64,000 bases of DNA from Advenella sp. FME57 (lineage in GTDB: Bacteria > Pseudomonadota > Gammaproteobacteria > Burkholderiales > Burkholderiaceae_B): assembly GCF_014897675.1 (NCBI RefSeq), contig NZ_JABUXU010000011.1, positions 62,001 through 126,000 of the forward strand. Direction: 5' to 3'. Under the pieces are notes generated by a model that worked only from the letters and a program-made list of their open reading frames with translations, was not told the origin of the DNA and ran no database searches. A program made the translations under genes and the position numbers. Positions 1-8,281 of this stretch are shown piece after piece. Each line of letters opens with the position of its first letter. Positions within the stretch are counted from its first letter, which is position 1.

Positions 1-277
1 GGGCGGCATTGTTGACGAGAATATCGAGACTGCCAAGCGTTTCGACGGTCTCGCTGACGGCCCGCTTTATGGCATCCGGATTGGCACTGTCGGCTTCAAT
101 AGCCAGGCCACGGCGACCCAGTTTCTCGATCGAAGCCACGATGCTTTGCGCATTCTTGGCCGACTTTTGGTAGGTGATGGCCACGTCCGCGCCGTTAGCG
201 GCCAGGGCCTGTGCGATTGCGGCGCCAATGCCGCGGGAACCGCCAGTGACCAGCGCGCGTTTGCCTGTAAGACTCAT
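1..277 (-). CDS. SDR-family oxidoreductase, N-terminal part (runs off window)
   Basis: The visible 92 residues begin MSLTGKRALVTGG and carry the Rossmann dinucleotide-binding motif TGGSRGIG at about residues 11-18 and the NNA motif at about residues 89-91. This is the N-terminal half of a classical short-chain dehydrogenase/reductase; the catalytic Tyr-Lys part lies beyond position 1. The start at 277 has a purine-rich AAGGAAAAA stretch upstream. It lies 66 bp downstream of the aldehyde dehydrogenase on the same strand and is probably the last visible gene of the GMC-ALDH-SDR operon. Substrate unknown; 3-oxoacyl-ACP reductase-like members are common among proteins of this type. Confidence 0.9.
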   Translation of the reverse strand, partial: MSLTGKRALVTGGSRGIGAAIAQALAANGADVAITYQKSAKNAQSIVASIEKLGRRGLAIEADSANPDAIKRAVSETVETLGSLDILVNNAA

Positions 278-343
278 AATATTTTTTCCTTTTATGACAT
301 GAATGACCAAAAAATGTCCCAGCAACGTCGACTCAGGTGACGC

Positions 344-1819
344 TTAGGCTTGCATCAGTCCAGGATTGAACGTAATTGTTCTGATCTCGGTGAAGTCGTC
401 GATCGCCGTGACGCCATTCAGGCGTCCGAGGCCCGAGTGTTTGGAACCGCCTTCTTCGGCGTCTTCGCTGACCGCGCCCCATTCATTGATCCAGACCAGG
501 CCCGCTTCGATCCTGGGAGCAATACGCAGGGCCTTCGATAGGTCGCGCGTCCAGATGCTGGCCCCCAAGCCATAGATACTGTCGTTAGCCAGGGCGACGG
601 CCTCCTGCGCCGTGGCAAAGCGCTGCATGGTGACCACGGGGCCGAAGGTCTCCTGCTGAACGACTTGCATCTTTGGATCAGTAACCTCCAGGAAAGTGGG
701 GCGAAAAAATGCACCTTTCGACAGCGGACCATCGGTTAGCGGACCTCCTCGCACGACGACCTCAGCGCCTTCGGCAATGGCAAGCTCAACAACTTTATTG
801 ACCCGTTCGACGTTCTCGCGGTCGATCATCGGGCCCATATCGCTCGACAGGTCCGCCGCAGGTCCGACCTTCACTGCGCGCAGGCGCTCGGCGAACCGTT
901 TCTTGAACTCCTCGGCAATCTCTTCATGCACGATAACGCGCTGGCCTGTCACGCAGAACTGACCCGCGAACTTCGTCAGCGAGGTCACGAGCATCGGCAG
1001 CGCCAGATCAAGATCGGCATCGTCAAATACGATTGCCGGGGTCTTGCCACCCAATTCCAGCCCGATGCGCTTGAAATGCGGTGCTGCGCTAAGCGCGATC
1101 GCCTTGCCTGTTCCGGTGCTGCCAGTAAAGCTGATGACCGGAACATCCGGAGAGGCAACGATATGTTTGGCACCGTCGCCAGCCTCGTCAGTGAACACGT
1201 TGATCACCCCGCGTGGCAGTTCCGGTACCTCGGCAAAGATCTTCGAGATCGTTGCGGTGATCTGGGCACTCTTGCCCGGCATCTTGACGATCACAGCACA
1301 ACCGGCCGCCAGGGCAGGCGCCAACGATCGCACCATTAAAATAACAGGGGAGTTCCAGGGTGCTATGACGCACGCCACGCCCATCGGCTGGCGCCTCATC
1401 ATCGCGATTCTTCCCGGCCCGGAGTCCACAATCCGTCCGGCTTCCGTGCGCGCGATGCCAGCAAAGTACCGCAGCGACGGAATGCAAAGATCGACTTCGA
1501 AGGTGGCATCGCCCTGGATCTTGCCGTTTTCGGTGTAAAGGATCTTGATAAGTTCATCCCGATTACGCTCGAACGCGTCCGCGAGCTTGTCGAGCACACG
1601 CGCCCGCAGCTTGCGGTCATGTACCCACTCTGACTCGCTCATTGCGCGTTTCGCCGCGACGATGGCCGCCTGGGCGGTTTCGACACCACCTTCGGCGTAA
1701 GTGCCGATGACCTCGTAGGTGGCGGGGTTTATGGACTCACGGACCGTATCCGAGCCCAGCCACTCGCCGCCGACCCAGTTCAACGCGGGATTGGACTGGT
1801 GGGAGGTATTCATATTCAT
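344..1819 (-). CDS. NAD(P)-dependent aldehyde dehydrogenase
   Basis: A 491-residue protein of normal family length. It oxidises an aldehyde to the acid with NAD(P)+. Visible landmarks are PWN at 154-156, the nucleotide-binding loop FTGSTGTG at 231-238, the general base Glu255 in LELGG, and the catalytic Cys289 in GQFCVTGQRV. The start ATG is preceded by GGAG and overlaps the stop of the upstream GMC gene as ATGA, so translation is probably coupled. With the GMC enzyme it would convert an alcohol to an aldehyde and then to a carboxylate; the alcohol cannot be named from sequence. A betaine-aldehyde-type or more general ALDH assignment is equally possible. Confidence 0.93.
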   Translation of the reverse strand: MNMNTSHQSNPALNWVGGEWLGSDTVRESINPATYEVIGTYAEGGVETAQAAIVAAKRAMSESEWVHDRKLRARVLDKLADAFERNRDELIKILYTENGKIQGDATFEVDLCIPSLRYFAGIARTEAGRIVDSGPGRIAMMRRQPMGVACVIAPWNSPVILMVRSLAPALAAGCAVIVKMPGKSAQITATISKIFAEVPELPRGVINVFTDEAGDGAKHIVASPDVPVISFTGSTGTGKAIALSAAPHFKRIGLELGGKTPAIVFDDADLDLALPMLVTSLTKFAGQFCVTGQRVIVHEEIAEEFKKRFAERLRAVKVGPAADLSSDMGPMIDRENVERVNKVVELAIAEGAEVVVRGGPLTDGPLSKGAFFRPTFLEVTDPKMQVVQQETFGPVVTMQRFATAQEAVALANDSIYGLGASIWTRDLSKALRIAPRIEAGLVWINEWGAVSEDAEEGGSKHSGLGRLNGVTAIDDFTEIRTITFNPGLMQA

Positions 1820-3411
1820 GGGAGACTCCTGTGTTTCGTTTGGTGAATTGTCGGCGAGGCATTACCCAGCCGGGCTGCAATCCGTTCAGCGACCATGACG
1901 GTTGTCACGTTGGTTGGCACTGACGGAACATTAGGGAAGATCGATGCATCGACAACGTGCAGGCCGCTGATGCCATGCACCGCGCCCCAGGCATTGACGA
2001 CGGCCGTCGGATCATTGTCGGCATCCATCGGAACAGTGGAGGTCGGATGGGCATAGGTAGAGACGTTCGCAATGACGTATTCTCGCAACCGTGCATCGTC
2101 TGTCGGCAGGGGCGGAGTGATTTCACTATCGACAATGCCGGCGAACGGCTCGGTCGCGGCGATCGTGCTCGTCAGCCGCGCGACCTCCATCAGGCGTTCG
2201 AGATCGCTCGGATCGTCAAGGAAGTTATATTGGATGCGAGGGTTCACCCGTGGATCGCGTGACATGATCTGGAACGAGCCGATGGAGCCTGGCAACACCA
2301 GCGCCGACGCCAATACAATCGCGCCGCCAGTGGGACTGTGCATTGGATCGAAGAAGTGCGTCGCTGAAATCTGAAGATCAAGGTCGCCAGAACTTGCGCC
2401 CTTAGAACCTGTCCACGCCAACGCTCCGGCGGCAGGCAACATCACCTTATGCTCCGCCTTCAGCGCATAGACACCGTAAATGAGGGGGTGGTCCTGAAGT
2501 CTCGCGCCCACCGGCAGGTCCGCCACCACCGGAATATCGAGGCTGCGAAGGTGCGCCGAAGGACCAATCCCGGATCGCATCAGGATCGCCGGGCTTCCAA
2601 ACGCACCCGCGCAGAGGACCACCTCACCGCCCGACACGACCTCGCCGGTGACCAGACGCACGCCGTCGGCGCGTTTGCCTTCGAGCACCAGCCGATCGAC
2701 CTCGGCATCGCCTCGGATAGTCAGGTTGGGACGCGCGCGTACGGCATCGGAGAGATAGGTCATACCGGTGTTCATCCGCACGCCGTCCACAACATTGAGC
2801 GGATATGGCCCTACGCCATCGGCAGTGGCACCATTGAAGTCGCTGACTGCTGCCAGGCCATTGGCGCGCGATGCATCCACGAAGGCACGCGATGACGTCG
2901 ACAGCTCCGCCATAGTGCGCTGTCGGATGGGAAGTGGTCCGTCACGGCCATGCCAGTCACTTTCACCGCTCGGGGTATTCTCCAATGTCTTGAAAGTCGG
3001 TAACACGTCCTCCCACGACCACCCCTCGATCCCGAGTGCAGACCAGCGGGAGAAATCAGACGGCCGGGCGCGTATCGCCACGGTGCCGTTTAGCGCAGAA
3101 CTACCGCCGATCACCTTGCCACGTGGGGCTGGGATATCGTGACCCAGCTTTGCCTTGTCGTCGCTCACGTACTGCCAGTTGAAATCCGGCGCCGCGACTA
3201 TCCCGGCATCAGTCAGGCAGGAAGGATAAGCCTTTGGCGCAAAGTCCGGACCCGCGTCGAGAAGCAGCACCTGCCTGGAAGGGTCTTCGCTGAGTCGGGC
3301 AGCGAGCACAGCTCCGGCGGAGCCGCCACCGATGATGATCACTGCGGGCTTTCGGACAAAGGCGCTAGCGCCCTTGCCGATATGTGCCGCAGTCTTTTTC
3401 CCTGAAGCCAT
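1816..3411 (-). CDS. GMC-family FAD-dependent alcohol oxidase/dehydrogenase
   Basis: About 531 residues from MASGKK. This start was chosen over an in-frame one at 3480 because an AAGGGGGG ribosome-binding site sits just upstream of 3411. The FAD-binding motif IIIGGGSAGAVLAARL is near residues 24-39. The C-terminal GMC domain shows YAHPTSTVPMD and DASIFPNVPSVPTN, which supply the His and the His/Asn of the active-site pair. The family covers choline, glucose, alkanol and polyethylene-glycol oxidising enzymes; substrate is open. It is the first gene of a minus-strand operon coupled to the aldehyde dehydrogenase by an ATGA overlap, with an AraC gene about 220 bp upstream in the same direction. 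Confidence 0.9.
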   Translation of the reverse strand: MASGKKTAAHIGKGASAFVRKPAVIIIGGGSAGAVLAARLSEDPSRQVLLLDAGPDFAPKAYPSCLTDAGIVAAPDFNWQYVSDDKAKLGHDIPAPRGKVIGGSSALNGTVAIRARPSDFSRWSALGIEGWSWEDVLPTFKTLENTPSGESDWHGRDGPLPIRQRTMAELSTSSRAFVDASRANGLAAVSDFNGATADGVGPYPLNVVDGVRMNTGMTYLSDAVRARPNLTIRGDAEVDRLVLEGKRADGVRLVTGEVVSGGEVVLCAGAFGSPAILMRSGIGPSAHLRSLDIPVVADLPVGARLQDHPLIYGVYALKAEHKVMLPAAGALAWTGSKGASSGDLDLQISATHFFDPMHSPTGGAIVLASALVLPGSIGSFQIMSRDPRVNPRIQYNFLDDPSDLERLMEVARLTSTIAATEPFAGIVDSEITPPLPTDDARLREYVIANVSTYAHPTSTVPMDADNDPTAVVNAWGAVHGISGLHVVDASIFPNVPSVPTNVTTVMVAERIAARLGNASPTIHQTKHRSLP

Positions 3412-3630
3412 TAGACCCCCCTTGTTAAGTTCCTGATGTAGCGGTTCTGCTCGAAAACGAGCGCAATACCTGCTTATCAAGTACCTATGTTAGGGAGAGG
3501 CGAAGCAAATAGCGGCGCAAAAATTGCTGTTATGGTGCCGATCTTGCGCATCAATCAGGCGTGCGTACCCGTGGCTTGGCAAAGCGGCAGAGGCAAGCTT
3601 CTTCGTGAACGCGACAGCGTTGGCTTTCTG

Positions 3631-4536
3631 CTATGTGGTAAAGCACACCGGAGCACGGACTGCCCGACGATACTCGGAGGGGCTCATATGCTGATGTTTG
3701 GTGAATACTCGAGCGAGTACCTGGTTGGATGAGTATCCAACTTCTAGGGCGATCTCGGTAATCGGAAGATCCGTCTGTTCGAGAAGTTCGCAGGCCTTTT
3801 CCATCCTCAGTTGCGTCAGGTACACTCGTGGTGGCACACCAACGCTTTGCTTGAACATGCGGGCGAAATGAAAAGGTGAAAGTTGCGCCTCGGCGGCCAG
3901 TTCGTCCAGGGTGATGTCTTCCGACAGCCGAGCGCGCATCAACTCCTGACTACGCCGTTCAGCCCACGGGGCAAGGCCACCCTTTGCCGAGGTGAACGAT
4001 GCCCCGCTCAACCGGCATAGCTCGGCCAGGATCTCGCAGCCTGCCGCTCGCGCCAGCAGACGTGACGGCACCCCTTCCTCGTTGCCCAAAGCCCACAAGT
4101 TCCGCAGCGATGACTGGATGGTCGGCGAGTGAAACGACCCTTTGTATAGTTGCAGGCGTTCTGCGGTGAAACTACCGTTGGAGGCTTCATCAAGCACTGT
4201 CTGCCACTGCGCCAGGGGAAAGGACAAGGCGCGAAGCTGGTGACTGTTGTCGACCGAGATTGTATGAGCGAAGTCCGGCGCAGCGAGATAGAACGAGCCT
4301 TTTGCGCTCCTCACATTGAATTGTCCTCCCCCCGCGTTGCCCCGAACACGGCTGCCCCCGAGCATATCTTGATGCAAAACGAGATCCGGCAGGGCTGGGT
4401 GATCCATATCTCCGGCAGGTCTATTCACCTCAAGCAGGTCGAGGACTCCACCCGAGGATTTTTTCGTGCGCACATAGGAAGCATCTCGGCCCTCGGTGTA
4501 CCATTGGGAGAAACATGAATAGACAACTACGGTCAT
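3631..4536 (-). CDS. AraC-family transcriptional regulator
   Basis: A 301-residue protein. The N-terminal 190 residues resemble the cupin-like sensor of AraC regulators. The last 100 residues contain the double helix-turn-helix, with LSPFHFARMFKQSVGVPP in the first unit and ITEIALEVGYSSNQVLARVF in the second, ending in MSPSEYRR. The start at 4536 is preceded by AAGGAAG at good distance. It lies upstream of, and codirectional with, the GMC-ALDH-SDR genes, so it probably activates that operon in response to the alcohol or its product. The 219 bp between this gene and the GMC gene hold no gene and are the likely promoter. Confidence 0.9.
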   Translation of the reverse strand: MTVVVYSCFSQWYTEGRDASYVRTKKSSGGVLDLLEVNRPAGDMDHPALPDLVLHQDMLGGSRVRGNAGGGQFNVRSAKGSFYLAAPDFAHTISVDNSHQLRALSFPLAQWQTVLDEASNGSFTAERLQLYKGSFHSPTIQSSLRNLWALGNEEGVPSRLLARAAGCEILAELCRLSGASFTSAKGGLAPWAERRSQELMRARLSEDITLDELAAEAQLSPFHFARMFKQSVGVPPRVYLTQLRMEKACELLEQTDLPITEIALEVGYSSNQVLARVFTKHQHMSPSEYRRAVRAPVCFTT

Positions 4537-4870
4537 TGCTCTTCTTCCTTATGGATTGGCTGATGCCTCAATCGGACAGCTGCACCAACCACGCGCCAGC
4601 TAAGAACTGCCTGATCCATTTCCGGCAGGAAGTGCTCACGCTTGGACTGTTTACGTTTGCCGGCGGATTTGGCATCAGCAAAGCTAATTTGTATCATGCG
4701 GTGAGGCATTTTACCTTTTTAGGGGGTATTTTCAGAACTTCCCTAGCGAACACGGGATTCTTTATCACATCTGCAATCATCCCATGTTTTTGAACTGCGC
4801 AATAACTATTAGATTTGTAGCGAGATAAAACGCTGTTGTGTAACCTAAGTAGTACGGCGGACATTTAAGA
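4537..4870. other. Gene-poor AT-rich stretch
   Basis: No convincing coding sequence. Short open frames here lack ribosome-binding sites and recognisable protein motifs. The stretch contains the upstream region of the AraC gene and then runs into the repeat cluster at 4871. Confidence 0.5.
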
Positions 4871-5043
4871 GTTCAAATCTCAATGACAAACAGTACGAAA
4901 AATTCAAAAATGAATGACGGATGTGTTCAAATCTGAATGACGAGTTTTTTTGTATGCCATTGATTTTAATATGCTGTGAGTTCAGAACTCAATGACAATC
5001 GACATATCGTTCGGTTTTGCATTTTTGTCACTACGTTCTGAAC
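4871..5043. repeat. Cluster of 17-19 bp repeats resembling IS terminal repeats
   Basis: Four direct copies of a motif close to GTTCAAATCTSAATGAC occur at 4871-4887, 4902-4918 (degenerate), 4925-4941 and 4980-4996. An inverted copy is at 5025-5043, differing from the 4980 copy at three of 19 positions and followed by TGTCCCC. Several terminal repeats per end with one inverted set is typical of IS21-type element ends, but no istA/istB-like transposase gene is present. I infer a deletion remnant or non-autonomous derivative; the family assignment is tentative. Confidence 0.5.
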
Positions 5044-5229
5044 TGTCCCCGTTTTCATAGAATCAGAATTCGGCTGCTTCAAAGCGAGATTCATTATTAT
5101 TCGATGGATTGCGTTTTTATTTAAATTAATGGCTTGAGTGAAAACAGAATAATATTGAGATTATTAAACGTCTAAAAAAATGGCTATTCCTAATAATAGT
5201 TATCGAAAACAATATTCGTGGCAAGGAAA

Positions 5230-5422
5230 CGATGTCGCTGAATGCCTCTAAAGCAATTTTGTATATTAATTTTTTTCGGCGAAATTGGATTGGTGTACTT
5301 CCAGTTTCACGCCTGAAAAACTTAATAAAATAGACAGAATCATTGAAACCCGAATGGTCAACGATTTTGAAGACTGGTCGTTGATTTCGAACGAAGCGCG
5401 CATAAGACCTTTTTCCGAACAT
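5230..5422 (-). pseudogene. Remnant of an AraC-family regulator (C-terminal HTH)
   Basis: Read on the minus strand, about 50 residues match the second helix-turn-helix of AraC proteins: QRPVFKIVDHSGFNDSVYF followed by IKFFRRETGSTPIQFRRKK. Family members normally have an N-terminal sensor and a first HTH before this, and neither is present; the frame is lost just upstream, near 5400, so the gene is truncated. It lies directly downstream of the amidohydrolase gene on the same strand and beside the IS-end-like repeats, which suggests that an insertion or deletion destroyed it. Confidence 0.6.
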
Positions 5423-5436
5423 AGGAGTGCTTCGGC

Positions 5437-6285
5437 TTATACAGTGGGGCGATACAATGAGACTGCATTATCCCACAGCACTTTTCTGGATAGTTGCGGT
5501 CCTAGAACCTCTCGGATTGTCTGAATATCCTGGGCTTGAAAAGGGCGTTTTGCCCGAGTTGATGGAAGGTCTGTGCCAAAAATGAGTGCGTCAGGGTTTC
5601 TTTGTGCAATACGTTCTAATACCTTTGGGACATTCATTTTGACTCGACCAAACCCAGTGGCTTTGATACGTGCGCCTGCATCTACCAAATCAAGTAACAC
5701 AGGCAAGCCTTCCTCGGTCATGCCCAAGTGATCAATTACTATTTGCGGCAGCTTTGACAGTTTTTCTACGTGTTGCTTTAAACTGGCAGCATCCGCATAG
5801 ATCTCTGCATGCCATTTGCCTACGGTATGAACACGAGTCGCCATTTGTACCAAATCATCTATGTTTGTTGTGCGGCCTCTATACATGTTGAAACGTAGAG
5901 CGCGAACCCCAACAGCAGCCAGATCAGAGATCTCGCTGTCCGGCATATTCGCTGGAGCCTGAGTTACCCCGACCCACCTAGGGCCGAGCTTGCTCAAAAC
6001 TGCTTTCAAATATGTTTGGTCAAATCCCTGGAACGAGCCAGATACGACAGCTCCAGAAGTAATCCGCAACGGTTTAACGTCGGACAAATATTGTTGTAGC
6101 GGATACGGCGGTGGCAAATATCCCTGATTTGGTATTAAAGGATAATTAGGGTCAATTATATGACAATGAGAATCGAATAGTTCTTCTGAATCCGAGCTTT
6201 CTGCAGCGTATCCGATCATGCTGCTTCCTGCGCCGAGTGTGGTAAGTGCGGCTAAACCTTGTATAAATTTGCGACGTGAATACAT
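5437..6285 (-). CDS. Tat-exported amidohydrolase (PDC hydrolase-like, TIM barrel)
   Basis: A 282-residue protein beginning MYSRRKFIQGLAALTTLGAG, a twin-arginine signal, so it is probably folded with its cofactor and exported. The barrel motifs of the amidohydrolase_2 group (2-pyrone-4,6-dicarboxylate hydrolase and lactonase relatives) are visible: DSHCH with His40 and His42, RFN at 131-133, VIDHLG with His186, and FGTDLP with Asp239. It would hydrolyse a lactone or similar ester in the periplasm. A strong AGGAGG site precedes the start, 21 bp after the alpha/beta hydrolase stop. It is the third gene of the Bug receptor-hydrolase-amidohydrolase operon. Relatives usually act in the cytoplasm, so the Tat signal is unusual. 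Confidence 0.85.
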   Translation of the reverse strand: MYSRRKFIQGLAALTTLGAGSSMIGYAAESSDSEELFDSHCHIIDPNYPLIPNQGYLPPPYPLQQYLSDVKPLRITSGAVVSGSFQGFDQTYLKAVLSKLGPRWVGVTQAPANMPDSEISDLAAVGVRALRFNMYRGRTTNIDDLVQMATRVHTVGKWHAEIYADAASLKQHVEKLSKLPQIVIDHLGMTEEGLPVLLDLVDAGARIKATGFGRVKMNVPKVLERIAQRNPDALIFGTDLPSTRAKRPFQAQDIQTIREVLGPQLSRKVLWDNAVSLYRPTV

Positions 6286-6306
6286 TGTGCTCCTCCTGGG
6301 TTTTAT

Positions 6307-7149
6307 TTATTCGGCTCTTATAAGTGAATGAATTATGTTGGCTATTTCTTTGGGTGCCTCAATCGGGGTGTAGTGCCTTAGTTTGGGTAAAACGACGAGT
6401 TTTGCATCTTTGATGCAGTCTTTGATTTTCCGCGCCATTTTCACCGGCGTTGCGTAGTCTTCTTCTCCTACTACGATTGTCGTTGGCCCTCTGTAATGGC
6501 TTAGATTTGTTCGCTCGTCCGCGTTGCCAAGCATCCGACAACTTTCCAGATAAGCTACGGGGTTATTTTTGAGAAACACTTCTATTGCTTGTGGAATTTG
6601 ATCTGGGTATTTGGTAATGTAATCATCAGAGAACCAGCGGTGAAGTTGAAATCCGATCAGGTCCGATAATCCGTTGTTCATAGCACGCTGCCCGCGTTCC
6701 TCCCAGGCAGATATCGCGCTGGGTCCATAATAGGCAGTCGTGTCTATTACACATAAGCTTGCTAATCGGTCTGGATACCAGCCTGCGAAGGCAAGTGCTA
6801 CAGTGCCACCCATTGAGCACCCCACCAAGTGCACGGACGGAATTTCCAAATGATCGAGAACATCGACAACATCATCAGCAAATTGTTTTGTGGAATATGG
6901 ACCATTAGGGCGATCAGAATCTCCGTGTCCACGGCAGTCGAGCGCGTAAACAGTGGCATTCACATGAAGTTCCCGGGCTACGTCCGTCCACATTTTTCCA
7001 TCCATCGCAAGAGCATGGATAAATAGGACTGGCGTCTCTGCAGCTTGTCCGTTGCGCAAAATTCGCAAATTTAATGCGCAGTTATCTCTGGTTAAAATAA
7101 TCAAACTAGATTCATCGGCCCCTTGACTACTTCGGTCGGTTTCTCTCAT
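6307..7149 (-). CDS. Alpha/beta hydrolase (enol-lactonase-like)
   Basis: A 280-residue alpha/beta-hydrolase. The nucleophile elbow GCSMGG places Ser112 in the usual position, the oxyanion loop is FIHALAMDG near 43-51, and the acid and His lie in VVGEEDYATP and KLRHYTP. The layout is close to 3-oxoadipate enol-lactonases and carboxylesterases. No signal peptide, so it is cytoplasmic. The start overlaps the Bug receptor stop as ATGA, indicating translational coupling. With a receptor before it and an exported amidohydrolase after it, it probably takes part in uptake and ring or ester hydrolysis of one substrate, which cannot be named. Confidence 0.88.
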   Translation of the reverse strand: MRETDRSSQGADESSLIILTRDNCALNLRILRNGQAAETPVLFIHALAMDGKMWTDVARELHVNATVYALDCRGHGDSDRPNGPYSTKQFADDVVDVLDHLEIPSVHLVGCSMGGTVALAFAGWYPDRLASLCVIDTTAYYGPSAISAWEERGQRAMNNGLSDLIGFQLHRWFSDDYITKYPDQIPQAIEVFLKNNPVAYLESCRMLGNADERTNLSHYRGPTTIVVGEEDYATPVKMARKIKDCIKDAKLVVLPKLRHYTPIEAPKEIANIIHSLIRAE

Positions 7150-8111
7150 TTTGCGTTCGCCCCGGATTTCTCAACTAATTCCTTCCAGAACTCGAGATCC
7201 TTGGCCATTTTGGCGTCCAATTCATTTGGGGTGCTGGTTTTGACTTCAAAGCCACTATCTGAGAGTTCTTTTCTCAGCTTTGAATCTGATAACACTTTAG
7301 CAATGTCGCTGGCTATTTTTTCTCGTATCTCAATTGGGGTGTCTTTGGGGGCCATGAAGCCAAACCAGGTATCAACCTCATAACCCTTCAATGTTTCACC
7401 GACTGTTGGTACCTCAGGAAAAGTGGCAAGCCTTTCTTTAGAGGTAATAGCGATTGCATGAATGCGGCCACTTCGAACCAGGCTAATAGTCGCAGGCAGT
7501 CCTGTAGAGACCAGTTGAATTTGCCCTCCCATCAGATCGGCCAGTGCAGGTCCGCCTCCTCGATAGGGGATATGGGTAAGCTGTTTAGCTCCCTGTCGCT
7601 TCATGAGTTCTGCTGCCAGATGCCCGGGTGAGCCGCTACCCGCAGTGCCGTAATTTAAGGGTTGCTCAGATTTAAGTACATCGGTCATGGTTTTGATAGA
7701 TGAATTTTCACCACTGACCAATACTTGAGGCGCTGTTGCAACTAGAGCAACACCAGATAAATCTTCGATCGCATTGAACGGAGGTTTGGGAAATAACAAA
7801 GGATTTGCCAGCACGCCATCTCCCCAGAACAACAATGTATATCCATCGCCTGGTCTATTTATGACGTTTTGTGCCCCTATATTTCCGCCAGCTCCCGCAC
7901 GGTTTTCAATTACTATGGGCTGCCCCCACAATTTTCCTAGACCGTTACTAATGTGTCGTGCTATTACGTCAAAACTGCCTCCTGGGCTGAAAGGCACGAC
8001 CACTTTAACTGGTTTTTCGGGAAAAGTGCTTTGAGCAATGCTAGCGGTTCCCGCGATAGACAGTGCGCCAGCCATCATTGCTTGCATGAATATTCTTTTG
8101 CTATTACCCAT
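7146..8111 (-). CDS. Bug/TctC-family periplasmic solute receptor
   Basis: About 321 residues. After a Sec signal ending near SIAQS the mature protein starts FPEKPVKVVVPFSPGGSFDV, the usual ligand-binding strand of tripartite tricarboxylate receptors, followed by IENRAGAGGNIGAQ and LTHIPYRGGGPAL. The start could be ATG at 8111 or the adjacent in-frame TTG at 8114; an AAGGAG site serves both. No TctA/TctB membrane genes are nearby, as is common for Bug proteins. First gene of the operon with the two hydrolases; divergent from the GntR gene at 8282, which probably controls it. Confidence 0.92.
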   Translation of the reverse strand: MGNSKRIFMQAMMAGALSIAGTASIAQSTFPEKPVKVVVPFSPGGSFDVIARHISNGLGKLWGQPIVIENRAGAGGNIGAQNVINRPGDGYTLLFWGDGVLANPLLFPKPPFNAIEDLSGVALVATAPQVLVSGENSSIKTMTDVLKSEQPLNYGTAGSGSPGHLAAELMKRQGAKQLTHIPYRGGGPALADLMGGQIQLVSTGLPATISLVRSGRIHAIAITSKERLATFPEVPTVGETLKGYEVDTWFGFMAPKDTPIEIREKIASDIAKVLSDSKLRKELSDSGFEVKTSTPNELDAKMAKDLEFWKELVEKSGANAK

Positions 8112-8200
8112 CAATGTTTAAACTCCTTCTATACTGATAGACAGCTAGTTATATATCAGACTTATAAATAGCTTTAAAAAATACGAAAATATTAACTCCA

Positions 8201-8216
8201 ACTCCTATATAGGAGT
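8201..8216. promoter_or_regulatory. Perfect 16-bp palindrome, probable GntR operator
   Basis: ACTCCTATATAGGAGT is a perfect palindrome in the 170-bp divergent intergenic region between the Bug receptor and the GntR regulator. Its position fits control of one or both genes by the neighbouring regulator. Confidence 0.6.
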
Positions 8217-8242
8217 ATAGGTGTTATATAATCTTTTGACAT

Positions 8243-8258
8243 TACGGGTTTTCCCGTA
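8243..8258. promoter_or_regulatory. Inverted repeat TACGGG-N4-CCCGTA before the GntR gene
   Basis: Perfect 6-bp arms separated by TTTT, about 25 bp upstream of the GntR start, immediately after a TTGACA-like hexamer at 8236-8241. It is a second candidate operator, placed for autoregulation, or a small leader hairpin. Confidence 0.45.
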
Positions 8259-8281
8259 GCAATGGCATGTAGGAGTGAGAT

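Noticed and set aside
3487-3732. A short plus-strand frame between the GMC and AraC genes
   Set aside because: It runs into the AraC gene on the opposite strand and has no motif or ribosome-binding site.
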